A program made the translations under genes and the position numbers. The notes beneath the pieces were generated by a model. That model did no database searches. It worked only from the letters and a program-made list of their open reading frames with translations, and was not told the DNA's origin. A stretch of 64,000 bases of DNA from Sporosarcina beigongshangi (GTDB lineage: Bacteria > Actinomycetota > Actinomycetes > Actinomycetales > Micrococcaceae): assembly GCF_016820535.1 (NCBI RefSeq), contig NZ_JADHDY010000002.1, positions 124,001 through 188,000 on the forward strand, written 5' to 3'. Of this stretch, positions 7,725-17,281 are shown in pieces (positions within the stretch are counted from its first letter, which is position 1; each line of letters opens with the position of its first letter).

Positions 7725-9515
7725 GTGACTTTACTTAGCTCCATGGACGCCGCCCGCTACGTTGTTGACGCGCTGGAACGCGCCGGGGTGCGCCACGTGG
7801 TGGTGGCTCCCGGCTCCCGCAGTGCCCCGATGGTCTACGCCCTGGCCGAGGCGGAAGCCGACGGCCGCCTGGCCAGCTACGTCAGGATAGACGAGCGCGT
7901 GGCCGGCTTCACCGCGCTGGGCCTGGCCCTGGGCACCGGGGAGGCCGCCGCCGTCGTAACCACTTCCGGCACGGCTGTCGGAAACCTGTTGCCCGCCGTG
8001 ATGGAGGCCAACCACGCCGCCGTGCCCCTCGTGGTGCTTTCCGCCGACCGCCCCGAGGAACTCCGCGGCACCGGCGCCAACCAGACCACCGTCCAGCTGG
8101 ACATCTTCGGCGAGCACGTCCGCTTCGCCACGGACGTCCCCGCCGGCACCGACCCCTCCAGCGCCGTGGCCACCGCACTGACCGCCGCGCTGGGCCGCCT
8201 TCCCGGCATCCCGGCCGGTCCCGTCCAGGTCAACCTTGCCTTCCGCGACCCCCTCACCCCCGCGCTCGACGGCTCCGAATGGGAGCGCCTGCTGCCCGTG
8301 GTGGATGCCCCGGCTGTCCCCGAGGCGGACGACGCCGGACCCCCCTCCGCGGTCACCGGCGGCGTCGCCGGCGCAGCGGATGGTGACGCCGGCGCCGTGG
8401 CCGGCGCGATCCCCGCCGCGGCACTTCCCGGCACCAGCCATCGCACCGTGGTGGTTGCCGGGCACGGTGCCGGCCCCGAAGCCGAGTTCTTTGCCCGCCT
8501 GCTGGGCCTTCCGCTGCTGGCCGAGGCGTCCTCAAACGCCCGCTTCGGCCCCAACGCCATTGGCCCGTACCGGCTGCTGCTTGACCGTTTTGGCCCGGAC
8601 AGTGAACAGCCCATCGAGCGCGTCGTCGCCTTTGGCCGGCCCACGCTTTCGCGCCAGATCAGCACACTGTTGGCGCGGACGGACCTGGAACGCGCCCTGT
8701 TCGTCCCTGAACCCGTCCCGTGGTTTGAGGCCGGGCGCCGCACCGAACTCATCCTGACCCAATGGGGCCAGCTGCTGGGCTTTGCCGGCCGCGGCCCCAA
8801 AGGCTGGCTTGAGGCCTGGCAGGGCGCTGCCGCCCAGGCCGAACATGCCCTGGACGGCATACTTGGCACCGACCCGGAAAGTTCCCGTGCCGCGTATCCG
8901 GACGGCGGCCCCACCGGCCCCGCCACGGCCCGCCAACTCTGGCAGGCAGCCCAGCGCGATCATGGCAGCAACCTCGTGCTCGGCTCCTCCAACCCCGTCC
9001 GCGACGCCGACCTCGCCGCCCGCCCCACGCCGGAAAACCACATCACGGTGCATGCCAACCGCGGCCTCGCCGGGATCGACGGCACCATCGCCACAGCCAC
9101 CGGGATCGCCCTGGCCACGGACCGCCCCACGCGCGTCCTCCTCGGCGACGTGACGTTCCTGCACGACACCGGCGCGCTCAACCTCGGCCCCACGGAAGCC
9201 CGTCCCGCCCTGCAAATCGTGGTCCTGAACGACGGCGGCGGCGGCATCTTCACGCTGCTGGAACACGGCCAGCTGGCCGAGGCGCCCGGCTATGCGGCCG
9301 CCGTCGAACGTTTTTTTGGCACGCCGCACACGGCAAGCATCGGCACGCTGGCCGCCGCCTTTGGCTGGGGCCACACCCTGGTGCGCACGACGGCGGAACT
9401 CGCCGGTGTGCTGGCCGCGCCAATTGCCGGGCCCGCCATTGTGGAAGTGGCGGCCGCAGGCCGCGACGGGCTGCGCGAACTCCACGCCCGGATCGCCGCA
9501 GCACTCAACAGCTGA
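7725..9515 (+). CDS. menD: SEPHCHC synthase (2-succinyl-5-enolpyruvyl-6-hydroxy-3-cyclohexene-1-carboxylate synthase)
   Basis: A 596-residue thiamine-diphosphate enzyme that adds a 2-oxoglutarate-derived succinyl group to isochorismate, an early dedicated menaquinone step. N-terminal landmarks are VVAPGSRSAPM near residue 27, ALGTGEAAAVVTTSGTAVGN near 65 and SADRPEELRGTGANQTT near 105. The cofactor half carries ANRGLAGIDGT near 445 and LLGDVTFLHD near 470. A Gly/Ala/Pro-rich insertion near residues 195-240 separates the domains. A bidirectional hairpin follows the stop codon. Its partner menF lies 3 kb away on the other strand. Confidence 0.95.
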   Translation: MTLLSSMDAARYVVDALERAGVRHVVVAPGSRSAPMVYALAEAEADGRLASYVRIDERVAGFTALGLALGTGEAAAVVTTSGTAVGNLLPAVMEANHAAVPLVVLSADRPEELRGTGANQTTVQLDIFGEHVRFATDVPAGTDPSSAVATALTAALGRLPGIPAGPVQVNLAFRDPLTPALDGSEWERLLPVVDAPAVPEADDAGPPSAVTGGVAGAADGDAGAVAGAIPAAALPGTSHRTVVVAGHGAGPEAEFFARLLGLPLLAEASSNARFGPNAIGPYRLLLDRFGPDSEQPIERVVAFGRPTLSRQISTLLARTDLERALFVPEPVPWFEAGRRTELILTQWGQLLGFAGRGPKGWLEAWQGAAAQAEHALDGILGTDPESSRAAYPDGGPTGPATARQLWQAAQRDHGSNLVLGSSNPVRDADLAARPTPENHITVHANRGLAGIDGTIATATGIALATDRPTRVLLGDVTFLHDTGALNLGPTEARPALQIVVLNDGGGGIFTLLEHGQLAEAPGYAAAVERFFGTPHTASIGTLAAAFGWGHTLVRTTAELAGVLAAPIAGPAIVEVAAAGRDGLRELHARIAAALNS

Positions 9516-9521
9516 CGCGCA

Positions 9522-9566
9522 AAAACGCCGGAAGTTCACGAGTTTTCCGTGAATCTCCGGCGTTTT
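9522..9566. terminator. bidirectional terminator between menD and the amino-acid ABC operon
   Basis: AAAACGCCGGA (9522-9532) pairs with TCCGGCGTTTT (9556-9566), and TTCACG pairs with CGTGAA inside. The result is a stem of about 17 bp with a 7-base loop, and a run of T or A at each end. It lies between convergent genes, so it probably works in both directions. Confidence 0.85.
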
Positions 9567-9588
9567 GGGTATCTCTTGCGGATGCGTC

Positions 9589-10389
9589 TCAAAGGACGCG
9601 GCTGAGGAATTCCTTGGTGCGGTGGTGCTGGGGGTTGGCGATGATGTCGCGCGGGTTGCCGCTCTCGACGACGACGCCGCCGTCCATGAAGGTCAGGGTG
9701 TCGCCGACTTCGCGGGCGAAGCCGATTTCGTGGGTGACCACGATCATGGTCATGCCTGATTTGGCGAGGTCCTTCATGACTTCCAGGACGTCGCCGACCA
9801 GTTCCGGGTCCAACGCGGAGGTGGGCTCGTCAAAGAGCATCAACTCGGGTTCCATGGCCAGGGCCCGGGCAATGGCGACGCGCTGCTGCTGTCCGCCGGA
9901 GAGCTGGGCGGGGTAGAAGTCGGCGCGGTCGGAGAGACCCACCATGTCCAGCAGCTCAAGGGCCTTGAGCTTGGCTGCTGCCTTGGATTGGTGCTTGACC
10001 TGGGTGGGGGCTTCGATCACGTTTTGCAGCGCGGTCATGTGTGGGAAAAGGTTGAAGCGTTGGAAGACCATGCCGATTTCCCGGCGCTGGTTGGCGATCT
10101 GCTTGCTGCTGAGGTCATGGAGTTTTCCGTGGGCCTCACGGTAGCCGATCAGTTCGTCGTGGACGTGGATGCGTCCGGCACTGATGGTTTCCAGCAGGTT
10201 GATGCAGCGCAGCAGCGTGGACTTCCCGGAACCGGAGGGGCCGATGATGACGGAGACTTCCCCGGCCGCAACGGTCATGTCGATGCCGCGCAGGACATGG
10301 TGGTCGCCGAAGAACTTGTGCACGCCGGCGATGTTGACCATGGGCTTCACGGACGCGTCGGGGATGGTGTGTGCAGCGGTGCCGGTCAT
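9589..10389 (-). CDS. polar amino-acid ABC transporter ATP-binding protein
   Basis: A 266-residue ATPase of the GlnQ/HisP family that powers amino-acid uptake. Walker [10 protein letters not shown] near residue 51, Q-loop [12 protein letters not shown], signature LSGGQQQR near 163, Walker [13 protein letters not shown] and the switch histidine in VVTHEIGFA are all intact. It is the last gene of a three-gene operon (binding protein, permease, ATPase) and overlaps the permease by 4 bases (ATGA), which implies coupled translation. Substrate class is from family resemblance only. Confidence 0.9.
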   Translation of the reverse strand: MTGTAAHTIPDASVKPMVNIAGVHKFFGDHHVLRGIDMTVAAGEVSVIIGPSGSGKSTLLRCINLLETISAGRIHVHDELIGYREAHGKLHDLSSKQIANQRREIGMVFQRFNLFPHMTALQNVIEAPTQVKHQSKAAAKLKALELLDMVGLSDRADFYPAQLSGGQQQRVAIARALAMEPELMLFDEPTSALDPELVGDVLEVMKDLAKSGMTMIVVTHEIGFAREVGDTLTFMDGGVVVESGNPRDIIANPQHHRTKEFLSRVL

Positions 10390-11372
10390 GGGGTGCCGCC
10401 TTCCGTGGTGTCTCGTGCGGTGATGTTCCCAGCTGTGGGCGGCCCGGCGTGGGCTGCCTGGGCGGCCGCCGTTGCCTTGACCGGAACCATGGTGACGTTG
10501 TCCACGCCCTTGCCGTAGTGCTTTTCAATGAAGTACTGGCCCACCATCAACAGCGAGGTGATGACCAGGTACCAGACTGCCGCGACGATCAGCAGCGGGA
10601 TGGGCAGGTAGGTGCGGTTGGCGATGGTGTTCGTAACGAACGTCAGGTCCAGGGTGAAGGGGATGGCCAGCACCAGTGAGGTGGTCTTGAGCATGCCGAT
10701 GGTCTCGTTGCCCGTGGGCGGGACGATCACGCGCATGGCCTGGGGCAGGATGATCCGCCACATAACCTTTGACTTGCGCATGCCCAACGCCTCGGCGGCT
10801 TCCATCTGGCCGTTGTCCACGGACTTCAGCCCGGCACGGAAAATCTCCGCCAAGTATGCGGACTCGTTCAGGCCCAGCCCCACGATCGCGGCAACCAGTG
10901 CCGTGATGATGGTTTCGGTGTCGAAGGAGAACCACTCTGGTCCGAACGGGACGCCGATGATGATCTTGGGGTACAGCACTGACACCAGGCCCCAGAACAC
11001 CAGCTGCGTGTAGACGGGGGTGCCCCGGAAGAACCAGACCCACGCCCAGGAAATATACCTGAACAAGGGGTTCTCGGACTGGCGCATGAACGCCAGGAAG
11101 ATCGCCAGGACAATGGCCAGGGCCATCGAGGTCACGGTCAGGAGCAGGGTCCAGCCAATGCTCTGCAGGACCAGGACGTCAAAGAGGTACTTGCCAACGG
11201 TTTCCCAGTGGAAGTTCTTGTTGGTCACCAGGCTCTGGGCGGCCAATGCCACAAAGAGCAGGATGAACGCGGCGCCAACCCACCGCCCGGGGTGGCGGAC
11301 CGGAACTGCGTTGATCAGTTCCACTCCATCACGCCGGTGCGGTGAATCGGGACCCTTGTCTGCGGGGCTCAA
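10386..11372 (-). CDS. polar amino-acid ABC transporter permease
   Basis: A 328-residue inner-membrane permease of the HisM/GlnP family. A cytosolic N-terminus of about 30 residues precedes about five or six membrane segments. The EAA coupling loop reads [20 protein letters not shown] near residue 195. [11 protein letters not shown] and [15 protein letters not shown] are typical of this family. The C-terminal tail of about 50 residues is longer than usual and Ala/Thr-rich. It follows the binding-protein gene by only a few bases. Confidence 0.9.
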   Translation of the reverse strand: MSPADKGPDSPHRRDGVELINAVPVRHPGRWVGAAFILLFVALAAQSLVTNKNFHWETVGKYLFDVLVLQSIGWTLLLTVTSMALAIVLAIFLAFMRQSENPLFRYISWAWVWFFRGTPVYTQLVFWGLVSVLYPKIIIGVPFGPEWFSFDTETIITALVAAIVGLGLNESAYLAEIFRAGLKSVDNGQMEAAEALGMRKSKVMWRIILPQAMRVIVPPTGNETIGMLKTTSLVLAIPFTLDLTFVTNTIANRTYLPIPLLIVAAVWYLVITSLLMVGQYFIEKHYGKGVDNVTMVPVKATAAAQAAHAGPPTAGNITARDTTEGGTP

Positions 11373-11375
11373 CGC

Positions 11376-12296
11376 CTAGCCTGCCGTCGGGTTCAGCACA
11401 GCCTTGGTGATTGCGCCTTCATCGTTGTTCCAGTCCTTCAGGATCTGGGTGTAGACGCCATCTGCCATGAGCTTGTTCATGACCTTCTCGATCACTTCTG
11501 CAAAGGCGGTGTCATCCTTGGCGATGGCAATGCCCTGCTCGGCCGAGTCGTAGACATCGCCCAGGGTTTCCAGTGAATCGCCGGTCTTCTGCAGGGCGTT
11601 CTTGATGATGGGGGAGTCGGCGCTCATGGCGTCGATGCTGCCGTTGACCAGGCGGGTGGTGACATCCGTCTGGTTCTTCAGGGAGATGATGTCGATGGCC
11701 GGCTTGCCGTCGGCGACACACTTGGCGGAGCGGTCCTTTACATCCGGGTCCTCTTCCACGGTTCCGGTCTGAACGCCAACCTTCTTGCCGCAGATGTCAT
11801 CAAGGCTGAAGTTCTTCGGGTTGCCCTTCTGCACGGCCCACAGCACGCCGGCGTTGAAGTAACTGACGAAGTTCACGGCCTTGGAGCGCTCGGGGTTGAT
11901 CGTGAAGGAGGAAATGCCCAGGTCGTACTTAGAGCCCAGGCTCGGCAGGATCGTGGAGAACTCCGAGGTCTGGACCTTGACGTCCTTGCCCAAGACGGCG
12001 CCGATGGCCTTGGCAAGATCGACGTCGTAGCCGACGGGGGTCTGGCCGTCGGCGGCCAGGAACTCGGCCGGCTCGTAGGACGTGTCCGAACCGACGGTGA
12101 GGGTTTTCTTGTCCTTCAGTGCTGCCGGCAGCAGGGCAATGAGGGACTCGTCTGCCTTGACCGTGGAGGGGTCGAAGGTGGCGGCGCCGCTGGCGCCGCC
12201 GGGGGTCTCTTCGGCGTTGTTGCAGCCGGTCAGAGCCAGTGCTGCCACGGCCAGAACAGCCGCGAAGCGCAGGCCCAGCTTGGATGAGATGTGCAT
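11376..12296 (-). CDS. amino-acid ABC transporter substrate-binding lipoprotein
   Basis: A 306-residue extracytoplasmic solute-binding protein, family 3. The N-terminus has a lipoprotein signal ending ALTGC at residue 25, so it should be lipid-anchored on the outer membrane face. The mature domain shows LTVGSDTSYEPAEF, GYDVDLAKAIGAVLG and AVQKGNPK, which are typical ligand-binding landmarks. It is the first gene of the operon. An AAAGGG ribosome site and two upstream palindromes (12353-12392) make this the likely control point. Ligand could be glutamate, glutamine, cystine or another polar amino acid. Confidence 0.9.
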   Translation of the reverse strand: MHISSKLGLRFAAVLAVAALALTGCNNAEETPGGASGAATFDPSTVKADESLIALLPAALKDKKTLTVGSDTSYEPAEFLAADGQTPVGYDVDLAKAIGAVLGKDVKVQTSEFSTILPSLGSKYDLGISSFTINPERSKAVNFVSYFNAGVLWAVQKGNPKNFSLDDICGKKVGVQTGTVEEDPDVKDRSAKCVADGKPAIDIISLKNQTDVTTRLVNGSIDAMSADSPIIKNALQKTGDSLETLGDVYDSAEQGIAIAKDDTAFAEVIEKVMNKLMADGVYTQILKDWNNDEGAITKAVLNPTAG

Positions 12297-12352
12297 TGTT
12301 TACCCTTTGTGAAGTCCCTAAGGAGCCGTCATTTGGAATCTAGTGTAACCCT

Positions 12353-12392
12353 CCGTGATTTACATCACGGTAAACAAGTTTTCACTAGTGAA
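12353..12392. promoter_or_regulatory. pair of operator-like palindromes upstream of the amino-acid ABC operon
   Basis: CCGTGAT-TTAC-ATCACGG (12353-12370, perfect 7-bp arms) and TTCACTAGTGAA (12381-12392, perfect) lie about 60-95 bases upstream of the binding-protein start. TACACT on the minus strand close by could be a -10 box. Spacing and symmetry suggest a dimeric repressor or activator; the regulator is not identified. Confidence 0.55.
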
Positions 12393-12462
12393 CAACTCGA
12401 AGGGCAATTGTGCAAGGGGTGCGGGACGATCCATGTCTGGGGTCCCGGATGGCCTGGGACGC

Positions 12463-13806
12463 CTAGGGATGGTTCGGCAGCTGCAGGGCCTGCAGCATGG
12501 GACGGAACTTGGCCCAGGTCTCGGCCAGTTCAGCCTCGGGGTCCGAGGCCTCCACGATGCCCGCACCGGCATAGAGGCGCACGTGGTGGGCGTCCTCCAG
12601 CACGGCCCCGCGCAGGGCGATGCCCCACTCTCCATTGCCGGCGCCGTCCAGCCAGCCGACGGGTCCGGCGTACGGTCCGCGGTCCATGTCTTCCAGCTCC
12701 AGGATGAGCTGGCCGGCCTCTTCCCGAGGCGTCCCGCACACCGCCGCCGTGGGGTGCAGGGCCTCAACCAGCGCCAACGACGTGGGCAGGTGCCCGTTGG
12801 AGCTGGCCAGCTGGGCCGTGACGTCGGAGGCCAGGTGCCACACATTGGGCAGTTCCAAAATGAACGGTTCTGCCGGGAAGGAGAGGTCGGTGGCGAAGGG
12901 CGCCAGCTGCCGGGTCAGGGACCGGACGGCAAAATCATGCTCGTGGCGCTGCTTGAGCGAGCCCCCCAAAACAGCATCGGCAAAGCCGGTGGAGCCGGCC
13001 GGTTCGTCCTCCCGGTCAAGGGTTCCTGCCAGCACCCGCGCCTGGGCAACGGAGCCGTCCACCTTGATCAAAATCTCGGGTGTGGCACCCACCAGTCCAC
13101 GCACGCCGTAGGTCCAGCATTCGTCGTACAGCTCCACCAATCGTTGCAGAATCGAAACCCGGCTGACGGGTTCCGGGAACTCTGCCACCACATCCCGGGC
13201 CAAAACCACCTTTTCCAGCCCGCCCCGGGCAATGGCATCGACCCCGGCGCGGACGGAGGCCTTCCATTCCTCCTCGGTGAGCGCCCCCGAACGCACAGCG
13301 CCCACGGAGGGGGTGTCCGGCGTCGTGCTTAAAGAAAGGGGGGCAGTGGCAGAGGTGGCAATGTCCCGAAGCTGCGCAAGCGCAGAAACGGGAGTCGGTA
13401 CGGTGCCGTCGATGGTCAGCTGGGTCAGCCAGGCGGCGCCGTCGGAGAAGCCGACCACGAGGGCCGGGACGATCAGGGCCGAGCCGAAGTCGCTGACCTT
13501 GGAGAAGGCGAAGGAGCCGAACGCCATGGCGCCGGTGCCGGGCATGCGGACGGAGTCATCCACGGACGCGGTGGCAAGGAGCGTTTTCCACCACTGTTCG
13601 GCGTCGGCGAAGCGGGACGGGCCGGAGCCGGTGAAGGAGGTGATTTCGCCGAAGCCCAGCAGGCCCTCGCTGCGGCGGAGCCAGCTCAGGGGGCCGCCGG
13701 GGGAACCGGCTCCCAGCAATCCTGCCGGGCCGGTGATGCCAAGCTCCGCCAGGGTTGACGGATCCAATGCCAGGGTGAGGGCGCGCAGCGGAAAGGAAGC
13801 AGTCAT
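12463..13806 (-). CDS. menF: isochorismate synthase (chorismate-binding family)
   Basis: A 447-residue chorismate-utilising enzyme that should isomerise chorismate to isochorismate for MenD. The conserved C-terminal catalytic half shows KVVLARDVV near residue 220, VGATPEILIKVD, HEHDFAV near 315, the LHPTAAVCGTPRE loop near 365 and DRGPYAGPVGW near 395. Siderophore-type EntC/DhbC enzymes have the same motifs, so menF rests on the surrounding men genes. TAATCT lies 9 bases upstream of ATG 13806, in a 134-base gap shared with the divergent menG. Confidence 0.88.
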   Translation of the reverse strand: MTASFPLRALTLALDPSTLAELGITGPAGLLGAGSPGGPLSWLRRSEGLLGFGEITSFTGSGPSRFADAEQWWKTLLATASVDDSVRMPGTGAMAFGSFAFSKVSDFGSALIVPALVVGFSDGAAWLTQLTIDGTVPTPVSALAQLRDIATSATAPLSLSTTPDTPSVGAVRSGALTEEEWKASVRAGVDAIARGGLEKVVLARDVVAEFPEPVSRVSILQRLVELYDECWTYGVRGLVGATPEILIKVDGSVAQARVLAGTLDREDEPAGSTGFADAVLGGSLKQRHEHDFAVRSLTRQLAPFATDLSFPAEPFILELPNVWHLASDVTAQLASSNGHLPTSLALVEALHPTAAVCGTPREEAGQLILELEDMDRGPYAGPVGWLDGAGNGEWGIALRGAVLEDAHHVRLYAGAGIVEASDPEAELAETWAKFRPMLQALQLPNHP

Positions 13807-13940
13807 GATGAGTCCAGATTACTCGTTGGTCGGGCCGATTCTGCCGCTGTGGCGGTGTGATCGCCCACAATTGGGCCCCGGGCGGTCCCAATACGCCGTC
13901 GCGGCGGGCGAAGCGGGACAAAGTTTGAGAGACTAGGGAG

Positions 13941-14672
13941 GTGAACCGTGCATCTTTGGAGAAGCGTCCGGAAGAAGTGGCCGCCATGTTTGACGACGTG
14001 GCCCCCAAATACGACATCGTCAACGACATTTTGTCCCTGGGACAGACGCGCCGCTGGCGCCGTGTCGTGGTGGATGCGGTCGGCGCCGCGCCCGGGCAAC
14101 GGGTGCTGGACCTGGCCGCCGGCACCGGCACTTCGAGTGAGCCGTTCGCAGACGCCGGCGTGCACGTGGTGGCCTGCGACTTCTCCGTGGGCATGCTGAA
14201 GGTGGGCAAGCGCCGCCGCCCGGACATCGACTTCATCGCCGGGGATGCCACCAACCTGCCGTTCGCGGACAACTCCTTTGACGCTGCCACCATCTCCTTT
14301 GGGCTGCGCAACGTGGTGGACCCGAAGAAGGGCCTGCGCGAGATGCTGCGCGTCACCAAGCCCGGCGGCACACTGGTGGTGGCCGAGTTCTCCCACCCCA
14401 CCTTTGCCCCGTTCCGCACGGTCTACACCGAATACCTGATGCGCGCCCTGCCGCCCATCGCCAAGAAGGTGGCCTCCAACCCGGCCGCGTACGTGTATCT
14501 GGCCGAGTCCATCCGGGCCTGGCCCAACCAGGACAACCTCGCCGGCTGGCTCACCGAGTCCGGCTGGGAAAAGGTCGCCTACCGCAACCTCAGCGGCGGG
14601 ATCGTGGCGGTCCACCGCGCCACCAAGCCGCTGCAGCCCGCAGGCCAGGCCGATCCAGCGCCCGCCGCCTGA
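13941..14672 (+). CDS. menG: demethylmenaquinone methyltransferase
   Basis: A 243-residue class I SAM methyltransferase of the UbiE/MenG family, which methylates demethylmenaquinone in the last ring step. [16 protein letters not shown] near residue 20 and [15 protein letters not shown] near 55 (SAM-binding glycine loop) are visible. [30 protein letters not shown] and the C-terminal [11 protein letters not shown] complete the family pattern. GTG 13941 lies directly after AGGGAG, too close for normal Shine-Dalgarno use; GAGACT 6 bases upstream may be a degenerate leaderless -10. It begins a three-gene run with menJ and the prenyl synthase. Confidence 0.93.
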   Translation: MNRASLEKRPEEVAAMFDDVAPKYDIVNDILSLGQTRRWRRVVVDAVGAAPGQRVLDLAAGTGTSSEPFADAGVHVVACDFSVGMLKVGKRRRPDIDFIAGDATNLPFADNSFDAATISFGLRNVVDPKKGLREMLRVTKPGGTLVVAEFSHPTFAPFRTVYTEYLMRALPPIAKKVASNPAAYVYLAESIRAWPNQDNLAGWLTESGWEKVAYRNLSGGIVAVHRATKPLQPAGQADPAPAA

Positions 14673-14703
14673 GCGAAGCCAAACAAAGGAAACTCCACCC
14701 ACC

Positions 14704-16026
14704 GTGAAGGTACTTGTTGTAGGTGCCGGCCCCGCCGGGTCCACCGCTGCATACCACCTGGCCTCTGCCGGGATCGAGGTCACCGTACTGGAAAAGACCC
14801 GGTTCCCGCGTGAAAAGGTCTGCGGCGACGGCCTGACCCCGCGCGCCGTGCGCGAAATGCAGCTCATGGGCCTGCCCCACTCCGCCGAGGACGGTTGGCG
14901 ACGCAACCAGGGCCTGCGACTGATCGCCGGCGGCCGCCGCATCGAGGTCCCTTGGCCCGAGCTCACGGAATTTCCCAACTACGGCCTCATCCGCACCCGC
15001 CTGGGTTTTGATGAGGCCCTCGCCGCCCACGCCCGCGCCGCCGGGGCCACCATCCTTGAAGGCCATTCCGTCACCACCGCCCTGATGGACGACGCCGGCA
15101 CCGTGGTGGGTGCCAGGGCGTCGCTTTTGGATGGCTCGGGCAAGAAGACGGGCGAAACGGCCGACTTCCATGCCGACGTCGTGCTGGCCGCCGACGGCAA
15201 CTCCACCCGGACGGCCGTGTCGCTGGGCATGGCCAAGCGCGATGACAGGCCCATGGGAGTTGCCTACCGGACCTACTTCACCTCGCCACGCCACAATGAC
15301 GACTGGATGGAGGGCTGGCTGGAGCTGCCCTCCCCGGACGGGAAGGTGCTGCCCGGCTACGGCTGGGTGTTTGGCGTGGGCGACGGCACCGCCAACGTGG
15401 GCCTGGGCATCCTGAACTCCTCCAAGGAGTTCGGCAAGCTGGACTACCGCGCAGTGCTGCGTGACTGGACCGCGGCGATGCCCCCTGAATGGGGGTTCTC
15501 GCCCGAGAACCAGGTGGGGCCCATCCGCGGCGCCGCGCTGCCCATGGGCTTCAACCGGACCCCGCACTACTCAAAGGGCCTGATGCTGCTGGGTGATTCC
15601 GGCGGCATGGTCAGCCCGTTCAACGGTGAGGGCATCTCCTATGCGATGGAATCCGCCCGCTACGCCGCAGACTTCATCGTCCGGGCCGCCGGCACCAACT
15701 CCCGCCTCGCCTCGGACCACGCACTCAGCGGCTACAGCGACTTCGTCCGCGAACAGTGGGGAAGCCACTTCACCCTGGGGCGGACCTTCGCATCCTTGAT
15801 CGGAAACCCGCGCATCATGAAATTGGCGCTGCGCACGGGCATGCCCGTGCCGGTGCTGATGCGGTTCGTGGTCCGGTTTATGGCAAATCTCACCGACTCC
15901 GGGGAGCGGGGGTTTGAGGATAGAGTGATTCAACTAATGGAGAAACTTGTCCCCGCCACCAGCAACCAGGACGACACCCGCACATCCAAGCAACAATCCC
16001 TACCAATAGTTAGTGTTAAGCAGTGA
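14704..16026 (+). CDS. menJ: geranylgeranyl reductase family protein, menaquinone reductase candidate
   Basis: A 440-residue FAD-dependent oxidoreductase. It begins with a Rossmann fold, VLVVGAGPAGSTAAYHLA. The family motif PREKVCGDGLTPRAV near residue 36 carries the typical cysteine, and MLLGDSGGMVSPFNGEGI near 296 is the second FAD contact. Homologues reduce isoprenoid double bonds; mycobacterial MenJ saturates one unit of the menaquinone tail. Position between menG and the polyprenyl synthase supports that role here but does not prove it. GTG 14704 follows AAAGGA. It overlaps the next gene by 4 bases. Confidence 0.85.
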   Translation: MKVLVVGAGPAGSTAAYHLASAGIEVTVLEKTRFPREKVCGDGLTPRAVREMQLMGLPHSAEDGWRRNQGLRLIAGGRRIEVPWPELTEFPNYGLIRTRLGFDEALAAHARAAGATILEGHSVTTALMDDAGTVVGARASLLDGSGKKTGETADFHADVVLAADGNSTRTAVSLGMAKRDDRPMGVAYRTYFTSPRHNDDWMEGWLELPSPDGKVLPGYGWVFGVGDGTANVGLGILNSSKEFGKLDYRAVLRDWTAAMPPEWGFSPENQVGPIRGAALPMGFNRTPHYSKGLMLLGDSGGMVSPFNGEGISYAMESARYAADFIVRAAGTNSRLASDHALSGYSDFVREQWGSHFTLGRTFASLIGNPRIMKLALRTGMPVPVLMRFVVRFMANLTDSGERGFEDRVIQLMEKLVPATSNQDDTRTSKQQSLPIVSVKQ

Positions 16027-17126
16027 CTACTTCCGCGAACCACAGCTGGACCCCCGCCGGGCAGGGCCGCCCAGACGGCCATGACCCCAACCCCAGCACC
16101 ATGGCCATCGCCACCGGGCTGCAACTGCCGTCCGGTTTCTCGGCCGTGGCCGGGGACCCCGACCTTGGTCCGTCCATCTCCCTGAGCATGGCCAAGGTGG
16201 AAAAGGTGCTGCGTGAGGCGATTGCCCACTCTGACCCGCTGGCCGACGCCACGAGCCGCCACCTGGTTGAAGCCGGTGGCAAGCGGATCCGCCCGCTGCT
16301 TGTCCTCCTGGCCGCCCACCTCGGGGACCCGAGCCGCAAGGAAGTGGTGCAGGCCGCCGTCGTGGTTGAACTGACGCACCTGGCCACGCTCTACCACGAC
16401 GACGTCATGGACTCCGCGCCGTTCCGCCGTGGGGCGCCCACCGCCCACGAGGTGTGGGGCAACACCGTGGCCATCCTCACCGGCGACCTCATCTTCGCCC
16501 GGGCCTCCATCCTCGTGTCCGAGCTGGGTGCCAAGGCGCTGGGCATTCAGGCCCGCACCTTTGAGCGGCTGTGCCTGGGACAGCTGCATGAGACCGTCGG
16601 CCCGCGCCCTGACGAGGACCCCATTGAGCACTACCTGTCCGTGATTGCGGACAAGACCGGCTCGCTCGTTGCCGCATCCGGCCAGTTGGGTGCCATCTTT
16701 GCCGGTGTCGACGAGGACGTCCAGGACGTGCTCGTGGAATACGGAGAGAAGGTGGGCGTGGCCTTCCAGCTTGCCGACGACGTCATTGATGTCACGGGGC
16801 TGAAGCAGGTTTCGGGCAAGTCGCCCGGCACGGACCTGCGCGAGGGCGTGCCCACGCTGCCCGTGCTGCTGCTGCGCAACGCCGTGGCCGCCGGGGACGC
16901 CGGGGCTGCCGCCGTTCTGGACCTGGTGGACGGCGACCTCACGAGCGACGAGTCCCTTGCTGCCGCCGTGACAGCACTGCGCGAACACCCCGTCACCATG
17001 GAATCCTGGGCCGTGGCCCGCGAATGGTCGGACGCCGCGATCGCCGCGCTGGAGCCGCTGCCGGAAGGCATCGTCAAGACGGCCCTGGCCAACTTTGCCG
17101 AAGCCGTGGTCTCCCGCGACGTCTAA
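16023..17126 (+). CDS. long-chain all-trans polyprenyl diphosphate synthase
   Basis: A 367-residue trans-prenyltransferase that should build the menaquinone side chain from isopentenyl diphosphate. Both Asp-rich motifs are intact: LYHDDVMDSAPFRRG near residue 121 and QLADDVIDVTG near 250. GGKRIRPLL near 83 binds diphosphate. Small residues just before the first Asp motif (THLATLYHDD) fit long-chain (C35-C50) synthases, but exact chain length cannot be set from sequence. The GTG start sits inside the stop of the menJ-like gene (GTGA overlap). An ATG 78 bases further in is an alternative start. Confidence 0.9.
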   Translation: MTTSANHSWTPAGQGRPDGHDPNPSTMAIATGLQLPSGFSAVAGDPDLGPSISLSMAKVEKVLREAIAHSDPLADATSRHLVEAGGKRIRPLLVLLAAHLGDPSRKEVVQAAVVVELTHLATLYHDDVMDSAPFRRGAPTAHEVWGNTVAILTGDLIFARASILVSELGAKALGIQARTFERLCLGQLHETVGPRPDEDPIEHYLSVIADKTGSLVAASGQLGAIFAGVDEDVQDVLVEYGEKVGVAFQLADDVIDVTGLKQVSGKSPGTDLREGVPTLPVLLLRNAVAAGDAGAAAVLDLVDGDLTSDESLAAAVTALREHPVTMESWAVAREWSDAAIAALEPLPEGIVKTALANFAEAVVSRDV

Positions 17127-17134
17127 ATACCCCT

Positions 17135-17233
17135 CGAGGGCGTGCCAAAGGTGCGTTCCCTGTCCCGAGGGCGTGCCAAACTGTCGACGGCGTGCTAAAT
17201 ATGGCACGCCGTCGACTGTATGGCACGCCCTCG
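17135..17233. repeat. nested palindrome with three CGAGGGCGTGCCA arms downstream of the menaquinone run
   Basis: CGAGGGCGTGCCA occurs at 17135-17147 and 17166-17178, and inverted (TGGCACGCCCTCG) at 17221-17233. Between the last two lies an inner perfect inverted repeat, GTCGACGGCGTGC (17183-17195) and GCACGCCGTCGAC (17204-17216), with an 8-base AT-rich loop. The combined cruciform or hairpin can reach about 26 paired bases. It follows the prenyl synthase stop and precedes the convergent 17282 gene, so it may terminate both, or be an intergenic repeat family. Confidence 0.8.
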
Positions 17234-17281
17234 CGCCAGGAGGTCACCGGGGCGGCCGGGAGCCGGGTCCTGGGTGGAACA

